Origin: Allobosea sp. BK604
GTDB taxonomy: Bacteria; Pseudomonadota; Alphaproteobacteria; Rhizobiales; Beijerinckiaceae
Length of the DNA: 64,000 nucleotides
Direction: 5' to 3'
Assembly (NCBI RefSeq): GCF_004341515.1
Contig: NZ_SLZF01000006.1
Span: forward strand, 62,001 to 126,000
Positions within the stretch are counted from its first letter, which is position 1. Each line of letters opens with the position of its first letter. Under the pieces are notes generated by a model, which saw only the letters and a program-made list of their open reading frames with translations, was not told where the DNA came from and made no database searches. Below are positions 26,541-34,861 of this stretch, piece after piece. Made by a program: the position numbers and the translations under genes.

Positions 26541-27638
26541 ATGCGTAAAGTAGGAATCGGGATCATCGGCTGCGGCAATATCAGCACGAAATATCTCACG
26601 GCGATGCAGCACTTCCCGGTGCTGGAGCTGAAGGCCGTGGCCGACATGCGCAGCGCGGCGGCGCAGGCGCGCGGCGCCGAGTTCGGCGTGCCCGGACTGA
26701 GGGTCGACCAGCTCCTCAAGCGCGACGATATCGAGGTCGTCGTCAACCTGACCGTGCCGCTCGCCCATACCGATGTCAGCCTCGCCGTGCTCAATGCCGG
26801 CAAGCATGTCCATTCCGAGAAGCCGCTCGGCATCAACACGGTCGAGGCGCGCAAGGTGATGGACCTCGCCGCCCAGAAGAACCTGCGCGTCGGCTGCGCG
26901 CCCGACACCTTCCTCGGCGGCGGCCACCAGACGGCGCGAAAGCTGCTCGACGACGGCGCCATCGGCAAGCCGGTGGCGGGCAGCGCCTTCTTCGGCTGCC
27001 CCGGTCATGAAAGCTGGCATCCGGCGCCCGGCTTCTATTACCTGCGCGGCGGCGGGCCGATGCTCGACATGGGCCCGTATTACATCACCGACCTGGTGCA
27101 GCTGCTCGGCCCGGTCGCCTCGGTGATGGGCTCGACCGCCCGGCCCCGCTCGGAGCGGCTCGTCACCAGCCAGCCGATGAACGGCGCGCTGGTCCCGGTC
27201 GAGGTCGACACCCATGTCGCCGGCACGCTCGAATTCGAGAATGGCGCGGTCGTCTCGATCACGATGAGCTTCGACGTGCCGCAGCACGCCCATGCGCCGA
27301 TCGAGATCTATGGCGACAAGGCCGCCATGCTGGTGCCCGATCCCAACAAGTTCGGTGGCGAGGTCAAGCTGGCGAAGCCGCGCGGGCCCTGGGAGAGCGT
27401 CCCGCTCAGCCATGGCCATGCCGATGGCGAGTTCCGCTCGATCGGCGTCGCCGACATGGCCGCGGCCATCGTTGCCGACCGCCCGCATCGCGCCAGCGGC
27501 GCCCTCGCCTTCCATGTGCTGGAGGTGATGGAGGCGTTCCAGACCTCCGCCAACGAGGGCCGCCGGATCAAGATCGACAGCCGCGTCGAGAGGCCGGCCG
27601 CCTTGCCCGCGGGGCGTCAGACCGGCCAGATCGACTGA
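26541..27638 (+). CDS. Gfo/Idh/MocA family oxidoreductase
   Basis: 365 aa. The N-terminal Rossmann motif is GIIGCGNISTKYL, and the family motif EKPLG lies near residue 95 with the catalytic Lys. The C-terminal half is the usual open beta-sheet domain (GPMLDMGPYYITDLVQLLGP). These enzymes oxidise sugars, inositols or sugar acids with NAD(P). In the same transcript as the importer, 43 bp after the permease. Confidence 0.9.
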   Translation: MRKVGIGIIGCGNISTKYLTAMQHFPVLELKAVADMRSAAAQARGAEFGVPGLRVDQLLKRDDIEVVVNLTVPLAHTDVSLAVLNAGKHVHSEKPLGINTVEARKVMDLAAQKNLRVGCAPDTFLGGGHQTARKLLDDGAIGKPVAGSAFFGCPGHESWHPAPGFYYLRGGGPMLDMGPYYITDLVQLLGPVASVMGSTARPRSERLVTSQPMNGALVPVEVDTHVAGTLEFENGAVVSITMSFDVPQHAHAPIEIYGDKAAMLVPDPNKFGGEVKLAKPRGPWESVPLSHGHADGEFRSIGVADMAAAIVADRPHRASGALAFHVLEVMEAFQTSANEGRRIKIDSRVERPAALPAGRQTGQID

Positions 27639-27655
27639 ACAAAGGGATAGCGAGA

Positions 27656-28297
27656 ATGCGTAAGGCTATGATCGTTTGGGGCGGCTGGCCGGGACATGAT
27701 CCCGATCTCTGCGCCTCGATGATGCGGGGCTGGCTCAAGGCCGAGGGCTTCGAGGTTCGCGTCGAGACCGAGACATCGGCATTCCTGGATCCGGCGATCC
27801 GCGACCTCTCCCTGATCGTGCCGATCTTCACGATGTCGAAGATCGAGAAGGAGGAGGCGCTGGCGCTCTGCGCCGCTGTCCGTGGCGGGGTCGGGCTGGC
27901 CGGCCATCATGGCGGCATGTGCGACGCGTTTCGCGAATCCGTCGACTACCAGTTCATGTGCGGCGGCCAATGGGTCGCCCATCCCGGCAATATCATCGAC
28001 TATACCGTCGAGATCACGAGGCCGGACGACCCGATCATGGCGGGGATATCCGGCTTCGAGCATCGCTCCGAGCAATATTATCTGCATGTCGACCCCGGCA
28101 ATGAGGTATTGGCGACGACGCGATTCAGCGGCGACCATGCCTCCTGGATCGAGGGAGTGGAGATGCCGGTGGTCTGGAAGAAGCGCTATGGCGACGGCCG
28201 TGTCTTCTATTCCTCGCTCGGCCACCGCGCCTATGAGCTCGACGTGCCGGAGATCAGGATCATGATGACGCGCGGGATGCTCTGGGCGGCGCGCTGA
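27656..28297 (+). CDS. ThuA family protein
   Basis: 213 aa. The glutamine-amidotransferase-like fold of ThuA proteins is recognised from KAMIVWGGWPGHDPD, the GVGLAGHHGGMCDAF turn, and EQYYLHVDPGNEVLATT with YGDGRVFYSSLGHRAYEL at the C-terminus. ThuA proteins are linked with trehalose and other disaccharide breakdown through 3-keto intermediates, together with Gfo/Idh/MocA oxidoreductases, which is exactly the neighbour here. The stop overlaps the LacI start (TGATG). Confidence 0.9.
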   Translation: MRKAMIVWGGWPGHDPDLCASMMRGWLKAEGFEVRVETETSAFLDPAIRDLSLIVPIFTMSKIEKEEALALCAAVRGGVGLAGHHGGMCDAFRESVDYQFMCGGQWVAHPGNIIDYTVEITRPDDPIMAGISGFEHRSEQYYLHVDPGNEVLATTRFSGDHASWIEGVEMPVVWKKRYGDGRVFYSSLGHRAYELDVPEIRIMMTRGMLWAAR

Positions 28298-29349
28298 TGG
28301 CGGACGGGGTTGCACGCGTGACCGGGAGGGCGACGCTCGAGGATGTGGCGCGGGCGGCAGGCGTCTCGCTCGCGACCGCCGACCGCGTCGTCAACCGCCG
28401 CGACGGCGTGCGCGACAAGACGGTGGCGCGCGTCGAGGCGGCGATCGCCCGGCTCGGCTACCGGGCCGACCCCGCCGCGGCGCGGCTCGCGCGCAACCAG
28501 AGCTTCCGCTTCCTGTTCATCCTGCCGACCGGCGCCAACAGCTTCATGACCCTGCTGGCGGAGCAGGTCGCGCGCACGGCGGAATGGCTCGCCGACCAGC
28601 GCGCCTATCTCGATATCGAGCATGTCGATGTCTTCGAGCCCGAGGCGCTCGCCGCGGTGCTCGAGACGGTGCCGCCCGGCTATCATGGCGTGGCGACGGT
28701 CGCGCTCGACCATCCGCGCGTGCGCGCCGCGATCGACGATCTCGCCGATCGCGACGTGCCGGTGGTGACGCTGGTCTCGGACGTGCCGAGCTCGCGCCGG
28801 GTGCATTATGTCGGCATCGACAATCCTGCGGCGGGGCGGACAGCCGCGACGCTGATGGGCCGTTTCCTGCGCGGGCAGACCGGCACTGTCGGCGTCATAG
28901 CCGGCTCGCTCGCGCTGCGCGACCATGCCGAGCGCCAGTTCGGCTTCACCCAGGTGATCTCCCGGGAATATCCGGGGCTCGTCGTGCTGCCGGCCATCGA
29001 AGGACGCGACGACAGCGAGCGCACCCGGCTTGCCGTCTCCACCATGCTGGAACGGGAGAAGGATCTCGTCGGCATCTACAATGTCGGCGCCGGCAATCGC
29101 GGCGTCGCGGCCGCGCTGCAGCAGGCGGGGCGGCGCGCCGGCGAGATCGCCTGGATCGCGCATGAGCTGACGGCGCATAGCCGGCGCTACCTGCTCAACG
29201 GCGAGATCGACGCGCTGATCAGCCAGAATCCGGGCCATGAGGCGCGCTCGGCGGGGCGCGTGCTGCTGGCCTATTGCTCGGGCAATCCGATGCTGCCGGA
29301 CCAGGAGCGCATCGGCATCGACATCTTCCTGCGCGACAACCTGCCCTAA
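28297..29349 (+). CDS. LacI family transcriptional regulator
   Basis: 350 aa. Helix-turn-helix: ATLEDVARAAGVSLATADRVV, with a hinge region VEAAIARLGYRADPAAARLA, then a sugar-binding sensor domain (FLFILPTGANSFMTLLAEQV, VHYVGIDNPAAGRTAATLMG). It overlaps the ThuA stop by one base and closes the operon. Probable regulator of this divergent locus, acting at the palindrome at 23346. Confidence 0.9.
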   Translation: MADGVARVTGRATLEDVARAAGVSLATADRVVNRRDGVRDKTVARVEAAIARLGYRADPAAARLARNQSFRFLFILPTGANSFMTLLAEQVARTAEWLADQRAYLDIEHVDVFEPEALAAVLETVPPGYHGVATVALDHPRVRAAIDDLADRDVPVVTLVSDVPSSRRVHYVGIDNPAAGRTAATLMGRFLRGQTGTVGVIAGSLALRDHAERQFGFTQVISREYPGLVVLPAIEGRDDSERTRLAVSTMLEREKDLVGIYNVGAGNRGVAAALQQAGRRAGEIAWIAHELTAHSRRYLLNGEIDALISQNPGHEARSAGRVLLAYCSGNPMLPDQERIGIDIFLRDNLP

Positions 29350-29791
29350 GCGTCACACAGACCTTTTGGCGGTCCCCGCCTTCCGATTCCGCGGGATGCG
29401 GCACCCCGCCCTCACCCTTGCCATCGCGATTCGTGATTCGCGGACGAATCGATCGGGCGCCGATCAGGGCCGGCTCTCGTACCTGCAATGGGGTTGCCGA
29501 GCGCCGCCTGCAAAGCCTTGAAAAGCCACCTCGCCAGACGGCCAGGGGTCTCGTGGCGGGGCTCCGAAGCGCGGCGAGGGGCGTCCTTGCAGGCAGCTTC
29601 CGCACAGGCTTCGGCAGCGCCCGAAAAGTCTCGGCCTTAACGCCTCATTAAAAATATAAGCCGCTGATAATACAACTCTTTTCATCGCATACGCGGATTT
29701 CTCGAAGGCGTTTCCCCACGAAAATGAGCCAGCAATTTACCGGTCGTTAACCATTTTCTCGATACATCTGAGCAACCGAAAATTTACCAAG
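29350..29791. other. Intergenic region before minC
   Basis: About 440 bp without a supportable gene. The last 150 bases (from about 29640) are A/T-rich and should hold the min promoter. No clear -35/-10 pair, and no Shine-Dalgarno sequence immediately before minC, was found. Confidence 0.5.
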
Positions 29792-30559
29792 ATGACCGAC
29801 GTGTTAACCCAACCCCGGCCCATCCGCCTCAAGGGGCGATCCTACCTTGCGCTGACGCTGACCCCGGAGCTTCCCTTCGAGGACTGGCTGGTGCGGCTCG
29901 ACGATCTGGCCTCCCGCTCCGCCGGGTTCTTCCTGCGGCGGCCGGTGGTGCTCGATATCGAAGGCCTGGAGATCGACCGGTCGCAGCTTCGCGACATGGT
30001 CAGCCAGCTCGGCTCGCGCAAGGTCAGGATCATGGGGATCGAGGGGGCACGCCCCTCGATGCTCGGCGCCGACCTGCCGCCGGCCATGTCCGGCGGGCGG
30101 GCGGCCTCGGATTTCGAGGAGCCCGTCGCAGCGGAGCCCGCCGCAGCCGAGCCGGTCACGGCCGAAGCGGCCAAGGATGCCGAAATCGTCGAGAGCCTCG
30201 CGCCCTCCGTCCAGCTGCCGACCCAGGTCACGCCGTCGCTCGTCGTCACCCAGCCGGTGCGCTCGGGACAGGCGCTGTTCTTCCCCGAGGGCGACGTGAC
30301 GGTCGTCGGCTCGGTCGCATCCGGCGCGGAAATCGTCGCCGGCGGCTCGATCCATATTTACGGCACGCTGAGGGGCCGCGCGATGGCGGGCACGATGGGC
30401 AATGCCTCGGCGCGCATCTTCTGCCGCAAGCTCGAAGCGGAGCTGGTCTCGATCGACGGCTACTACAAGACGGCCGAGGATCTGGAGCCCGGCCTGCGCG
30501 GCAAGGCGGTCCAGTTCTGGCTCGAAGGTGAAACCTTCAAGGTTGGATCACTCGCCTGA
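29792..30559 (+). CDS. minC: Septum site-determining protein MinC
   Basis: 255 aa. N-terminal domain (to about 100) with IRLKGRSYLALTLTPE, an Ala/Glu/Pro-rich linker (about 105-150), and the conserved C-terminal beta-helix: GDVTVVGSVASGAEIVAGGSIHIYGTLRGRAMAG and IFCRKLEAELVSIDGYY, the MinD- and FtsZ-binding domain. MinC inhibits FtsZ polymerisation at the poles. First gene of minCDE, 34 bp before minD. Confidence 0.95.
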   Translation: MTDVLTQPRPIRLKGRSYLALTLTPELPFEDWLVRLDDLASRSAGFFLRRPVVLDIEGLEIDRSQLRDMVSQLGSRKVRIMGIEGARPSMLGADLPPAMSGGRAASDFEEPVAAEPAAAEPVTAEAAKDAEIVESLAPSVQLPTQVTPSLVVTQPVRSGQALFFPEGDVTVVGSVASGAEIVAGGSIHIYGTLRGRAMAGTMGNASARIFCRKLEAELVSIDGYYKTAEDLEPGLRGKAVQFWLEGETFKVGSLA

Positions 30560-30593
30560 ACCGACGGCGCGTCCACAACAACAGGAGAGGTCA

Positions 30594-31409
30594 ATGGGCA
30601 AGGTCATCGTGGTCACATCGGGCAAGGGCGGCGTCGGCAAGACGACGTCCTCGGCCGCGCTCGGCGCCGCGCTCGCACAGAGCGGCGAGAAGGTCGTGGT
30701 CGTGGATTTCGATGTCGGCCTGCGCAATCTCGACCTGGTCATGGGCGCCGAGCGGCGCGTGGTCTACGACCTCGTCAACGTGATCCAGGGCGAAGCCAAG
30801 ATCACCCAGGCGCTGATCCGCGACAAGCGGCTGGAGTCGCTCTACCTGCTGCCGGCCTCGCAGACGCGCGACAAGGACAATCTCACCGCTGAGGGCGTCG
30901 AGGCGGTGATCGGCGCGCTGAAAACCGGGTTCGACTGGGTCATCTGCGACAGCCCGGCCGGCATCGAGCGCGGCGCGACGCTCGCCATGCGCCATGCCGA
31001 CGTGGCCATCGTCGTGACCAATCCGGAAGTCTCCTCCGTGCGCGATTCCGACCGCATCATCGGCCTGCTCGATTCCAAGACGGTCAAGGCCGAAAATGGC
31101 GAGCGCATGGAGAAGCACCTGCTCCTCACCCGCTACGACCCGGCCCGCGCCGAGCGCGGCGACATGCTCAAGGTCGACGACGTCCTCGAGATCCTGTCGA
31201 TCCCGCTGCTCGGCATCATCCCGGAAAGCATGGACGTGCTGCGCGCCTCCAATCTCGGCGCCCCCGTCACCCTGGCGGATGAGCGCTCCGCGCCGGCCCT
31301 CGCCTATTTCGATGCGGTGCGCCGCCTGCGTGGCGAAACCCTGCCGGTCGCCGTTCCCGGCGAGAAGCGGAGCTTCTTCGGCAAGTTCTTCGGGAGGAAA
31401 GCGGCATGA
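30594..31409 (+). CDS. minD: Septum site-determining ATPase MinD
   Basis: 271 aa. The deviant Walker A GKGGVGKTTSSAA stands at the N-terminus, with FDVGLRNLDLVMG and DSPAGIERGA following. The C-terminal amphipathic membrane-targeting helix is FFGKFFGRKAA. AGGAGAGG precedes the ATG at 30594; the longer open frame from 30402 is a shadow of minC. It recruits MinC to the membrane and oscillates with MinE. Its stop overlaps minE by 4 bases. Confidence 0.97.
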   Translation: MGKVIVVTSGKGGVGKTTSSAALGAALAQSGEKVVVVDFDVGLRNLDLVMGAERRVVYDLVNVIQGEAKITQALIRDKRLESLYLLPASQTRDKDNLTAEGVEAVIGALKTGFDWVICDSPAGIERGATLAMRHADVAIVVTNPEVSSVRDSDRIIGLLDSKTVKAENGERMEKHLLLTRYDPARAERGDMLKVDDVLEILSIPLLGIIPESMDVLRASNLGAPVTLADERSAPALAYFDAVRRLRGETLPVAVPGEKRSFFGKFFGRKAA

Positions 31410-31681
31410 ATTTCCTTCGCCTCTTTTCCCGCTCGCCGTCGGCGCCCGCCGCCCGCGAGCGATTGCAGGTGCTCCTCGCCCATGAGCGCGCCTCGACGGG
31501 CGGCTCGGATCTCGTCAGCCAGCTGCGCGACGAAATCCTGCGCGTCATCGCCAAGCACATGCAGATCGACGACGACAAGGTCAGCGTCAGGATGGAGCGT
31601 GGCGCGAAGGTCTCGACCCTCGCGGTCGATGTCGAAATCCCGTTCGACGCCAGCAAGGACGCCGGCAAGAAGGCGGCCTGA
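31406..31681 (+). CDS. minE: Cell division topological specificity factor MinE
   Basis: 91 aa. The N-terminal membrane-binding/anti-MinCD segment is MNFLRLFSR with RLQVLLAHERA; the C-terminal dimerisation domain has ILRVIAKHMQIDDDKVSV and STLAVDVEIPF. It stimulates the MinD ATPase. Translationally coupled to minD. The terminator stem begins inside its last codons. Confidence 0.96.
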   Translation: MNFLRLFSRSPSAPAARERLQVLLAHERASTGGSDLVSQLRDEILRVIAKHMQIDDDKVSVRMERGAKVSTLAVDVEIPFDASKDAGKKAA

Positions 31682-31694
31682 GGGCCGCCTTTTC
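31670..31694 (+). terminator. Terminator of minCDE
   Basis: AAGGCGGCC (31670-31678) and GGCCGCCTT (31683-31691) form a perfect 9-bp stem with loop TGAG, followed by TTC. The stem's first arm encodes the last residues of MinE and the stop codon TGA is in the loop. Confidence 0.8.
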
Positions 31695-31716
31695 TGCACG
31701 CGGCAGGACGCGCGGC

Positions 31717-32607
31717 TCAGGCTGCCACCTGATCCTGCCCCTGCACGGCTTTCGCCATGGCGAGCAGCGCCGCCATGGCGCTCGAGACATGGACATCGGA
31801 GCGGCGCACGAATAGCGTCTCGACCTGCGCCCGCTCGGCGGGCAGTTCATGAATGGCGACCCTGCCATCCCGCCCGGCTTCGGCGACCAGGCCTTTCGGC
31901 AGCAGGGTGACGCCGATCCCCGCCGATGCGCAGCTGATGATCGCGTCCAGCGAGCCGAATTCCAGAGGTTTGGCGGTGACGATGCCCATCTCCGCGATCA
32001 GCGTTTCCAGGCGCTGGCGATAGGAGCAGCCGATCTGGAAGACGATGGTCCTCAGGTCGGGGATATGCCGCAGCTCCGCCGGCGTGCGGATGCCGGGCGC
32101 GGTGACCAGGACGAGCTCCTCGTGGAAGACGACCTCCTGCTCGAGGCCAGCTTGATTGACCGGGCCGGACACGAACGCGCCTTCGAGCCGGCAGGCGATG
32201 ACCTCGTCCAGCAGCTTGCGCGTCGTCCCGGTGGTGAGCACCAGCCGGACCGCCGGATGGCTCCTGGCAAAGCGCGGCAGCAGGGGTGAGAGCCGCAGCG
32301 CGGTCGTCGTTTCCAGGCTACCGAACAGGAGCGTGCCGCTCGGCGTGCCGTCATCCTGCGCCGCCGCCTGCGCCTCGCCGAGCAGCCTGGTGATGCGCCC
32401 GACGAAAGGCAGGAGGCGCTGCCCTGCCGGCGTCGTCAGAACGCCGCGGGCATGACGCTGGAACAGGCTGACACCCAATTCCTGTTCGAGCGTGCGGATG
32501 CGGGCCGTGACATTCGACTGCACCGTATGCAGCTCCTGCGCTGCCCGGTTCATGCTGCCATGGCGCGACACCGCCTCGAAAACCGTCAGATCGGAGACGT
32601 CCATCAC
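31717..32607 (-). CDS. LysR family transcriptional regulator
   Basis: 296 aa. N-terminal winged helix: LTVFEAVSRHGSMNRAAQEL with TVQSNVTARIRTLEQELGVSLFQR. The effector domain follows, with LLFGSLETTTALRLSPLLPRF. It is divergent from the MFS gene at 32724 and likely controls it and itself through the inverted repeat at 32625-32645. Confidence 0.92.
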   Translation of the reverse strand: MMDVSDLTVFEAVSRHGSMNRAAQELHTVQSNVTARIRTLEQELGVSLFQRHARGVLTTPAGQRLLPFVGRITRLLGEAQAAAQDDGTPSGTLLFGSLETTTALRLSPLLPRFARSHPAVRLVLTTGTTRKLLDEVIACRLEGAFVSGPVNQAGLEQEVVFHEELVLVTAPGIRTPAELRHIPDLRTIVFQIGCSYRQRLETLIAEMGIVTAKPLEFGSLDAIISCASAGIGVTLLPKGLVAEAGRDGRVAIHELPAERAQVETLFVRRSDVHVSSAMAALLAMAKAVQGQDQVAA

Positions 32608-32624
32608 TCACCTGCCGAAAGAGA

Positions 32625-32645
32625 GCTATCTGCTCACGAGATAGC
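32625..32645. promoter_or_regulatory. Probable LysR-type operator
   Basis: GCTATCT (32625-32631) and AGATAGC (32639-32645), 7-bp arms with a 7-base spacer, placed between the divergent regulator and MFS genes. The spacing gives a T-N11-A core as expected for LysR-type sites. Confidence 0.6.
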
Positions 32646-32723
32646 CGATATCACAATATCCCGTTTCTGCAGATTGGCAGGAAGCCCTATGATCCGACCG
32701 TCAAACAGATCGAGAGACGACGC

Positions 32724-33956
32724 ATGGCCGGCGATGTCATTCATGGGGCCGATCACAAAAAGGGCGGCGCCCCCAACGCCCTCGCCCGCCGCGCGATCCT
32801 GTGCGCCTTCTGCACCAGCCTGATCGGTATCGGGCTCGCCCGCTTCGCCTATACGCCGCTACTGCCGGCGATCATCGGCGCGCATTGGTTCGAGCCCTCC
32901 GCGGCCGCCTATCTCGGCGCCGCCAACCTCGCCGGCTATCTGGCGGGCGCGCTGCTCGGACGCAGGATCGCCGGACAGCTCTCGCTGGTCACGACGATCC
33001 GGATCATGATGCTGGTCGCGACGACCTCCTTCTTCGCCTGCGCCTTCCCGCTCAGTTTCCTGTGGTTCTTCACCTGGCGCTTCGTCGCGGGCGCCGCGGG
33101 CGGCGCGCTGATGGTGCTGGCCGCGCCGAGCGTGCTGCCGCATATCGGCCCGTCGCGGCGGGGCCTGGCGAGCGGCCTGATCTTCATGGGCGTCGGGGTC
33201 GGGGTCGCCGCCTCCGGCACGCTCGTCCCGCTCCTGCTCCGGCAGGGCCTGCAGGAAGCCTGGTTCGGTCTTGGCGCCCTGTCGCTGATCCTGGCGGCCA
33301 TCGCCTGGACCGGCTGGCCGAGCGAGGCTGCGCCGGTGGCCAGCGCGCCGGCCGCACGCGAGGTCCATGTGCCCAAGCGCCTGACCTTGCGCGCGCTCTA
33401 TCTCGAATACGCACTGAATGCGGCCGGCTGGGTGCCGCACATGATCTTCCTCGTCGATTTCGTGGCGCGCGGCCTCGGCGAAGGCGTCGAGATCGGCGCC
33501 CGCTTCTGGGTCCTGTTCGGGATCGGCGCCACGGTCGGGCCGGTGCTCGCCGGCCATCTCGCCGACCGCATCGGCTTCGGCGCGGCCCTGCGCCTGAGCT
33601 TCACGATCGAGGCCGTCGCCGTCGCGATCCCGGCCTTCGGGCTCGGCGAGGCCTGGCTGATGGCCTCCAGCGTCGTGGTCGGCGCCTTCGTGACCGGGAC
33701 GGTTCCGCTGGTGCTGGGGCGCATCGGCGAATTGCTGCCGCATCATCCGGCGCAGCAGAAGGTCGCCTGGAGCCTGGCGACGGTGTTCTTCGCCCTGTTC
33801 CAGGCTGCGGCCGCCTATGGCCTGTCCTTCGTCTTCTCCGCGACCGGGGGCAACTACCGGCTGCTCTTCTTCATCGGCTCGGGCGCGATGATCCTGGCCC
33901 TGGCGATCGACCTCGTCGCCGCCGGGCTCGACCGGACGCGGGCGGCGAAGCGGTGA
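32724..33956 (+). CDS. YbfB/YjiJ family MFS transporter
   Basis: 410 aa, twelve predicted helices. GIGLARFAYTPLLPAI in the first helix and YLGAANLAGYLAGALLGRR in the second are the YbfB/YjiJ signature. Probably an exporter or small-molecule carrier; substrate unknown. It is controlled by the divergent LysR gene (inference from position). An ATG in good context starts at 32724. Confidence 0.9.
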   Translation: MAGDVIHGADHKKGGAPNALARRAILCAFCTSLIGIGLARFAYTPLLPAIIGAHWFEPSAAAYLGAANLAGYLAGALLGRRIAGQLSLVTTIRIMMLVATTSFFACAFPLSFLWFFTWRFVAGAAGGALMVLAAPSVLPHIGPSRRGLASGLIFMGVGVGVAASGTLVPLLLRQGLQEAWFGLGALSLILAAIAWTGWPSEAAPVASAPAAREVHVPKRLTLRALYLEYALNAAGWVPHMIFLVDFVARGLGEGVEIGARFWVLFGIGATVGPVLAGHLADRIGFGAALRLSFTIEAVAVAIPAFGLGEAWLMASSVVVGAFVTGTVPLVLGRIGELLPHHPAQQKVAWSLATVFFALFQAAAAYGLSFVFSATGGNYRLLFFIGSGAMILALAIDLVAAGLDRTRAAKR

Positions 33957-34000
33957 TGCGCCCGCCCCTCATTGCAGCTTGTCGAGCGTGATCGGCAGCC

Positions 34001-34102
34001 AGAGCATTTCCGCGTTTCTCCGAAAGCGAAAACTCTCTGGCCCTTTGTTTTGACGCATTTTCTTCACGCGAACCGGTATCCACTTCGCTCGAAAATGCTC
34101 TG
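34001..34102. repeat. Dispersed intergenic repeat, family A copy 2 (full length)
   Basis: Full-length form: starts AGAGCATTTCCGCGTTTCTC, contains TTTGTTTTGACGCATTTTC and ACGCGAACCGG, and ends CTCGAAAATGCTCT, so the outer ends AGAGCATTT and AAAATGCTCT are complementary and could fold into one long hairpin. Confidence 0.85.
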
Positions 34103-34149
34103 GCGCACGCGCTTGCCGGAGCGTCCTGCCCCCGGGCGATCGGGACGCC

Positions 34150-34851
34150 TTACGCCTTTGCACTCGTCGCGTAGCGCGCCTTGGTCTCCTCGTTCATCGG
34201 ATAGAGCCCGGGCAGAGGCACGCCGCGGCCGACCTCGTCCATGATCCAGGCTTCCATGCGCTCCTGCTCCGGCGCCTCGGCGAGGATCTGGTCGAGATAG
34301 GCGGCGGGGATCAGCACCGCGCCGTCCTGGTCGCAGACCACCACGTCGTTCGGGAAGACGGCGACGCCGCCGCAGCCGATCGGCTCCTGCCAGGCGACGA
34401 AGGTCAGGCCGGCGACCGAGGGCGGCGCCGAGATGCCGTTGCACCAGACATCGAGACCGCTATCGAGCACGCCGGCAACGTCGCGCACCACGCCGTCGGT
34501 GACCAGCGCGGCGACATTGCGCTTGGCCATGCGGGCGCAGAGGATGTCGCCGAAAATGCCGGCGTCAGTGACGCCCATCGCGTCGACCACGGCGACGCAG
34601 CCCTCCGGCATCGCCTCGATGGCGGCGCGGGTCGAGATCGGCGAGGCCCAGGAAGCCGGCGTCGCCAGGTCCTCGCGCGCCGGGACGAAGCGCAAGGTGA
34701 AGGCCGGGCCGACGATGCGCGGCTGGCCGGGCTTCAGCGGCTTGGTGCCGCGCATCCAGACATTGCGCAGGCCCTTCTTGAGCAGGACCGTGGTGAGGGT
34801 GGCGGTCGAGACCGCCTGCAGGGCCTTGATAGCCGCTTGGTCGAGAGCCAT
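34150..34851 (-). CDS. RraA-like family protein (aldolase-type fold)
   Basis: 233 aa from ATG 34851; the open frame extends to 35427 but only as a shadow of the SDR gene. GILDSGLDVWCNGI-type and FVAWQEPIGCGGVAVFPNDVVVCDQDGAVLIP segments are typical of the RraA/HMG-CHA aldolase family; the GD-x-x-CARM and D-G-x-x-R-D motifs for divalent metal and oxaloacetate-type binding are present (TDGVVRD). In a sugar-acid operon it more likely acts as a retro-aldolase or decarboxylase than as an RNase regulator (inference). Confidence 0.85.
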   Translation of the reverse strand: MALDQAAIKALQAVSTATLTTVLLKKGLRNVWMRGTKPLKPGQPRIVGPAFTLRFVPAREDLATPASWASPISTRAAIEAMPEGCVAVVDAMGVTDAGIFGDILCARMAKRNVAALVTDGVVRDVAGVLDSGLDVWCNGISAPPSVAGLTFVAWQEPIGCGGVAVFPNDVVVCDQDGAVLIPAAYLDQILAEAPEQERMEAWIMDEVGRGVPLPGLYPMNEETKARYATSAKA

Positions 34852-34861
34852 GGTCTTATCC

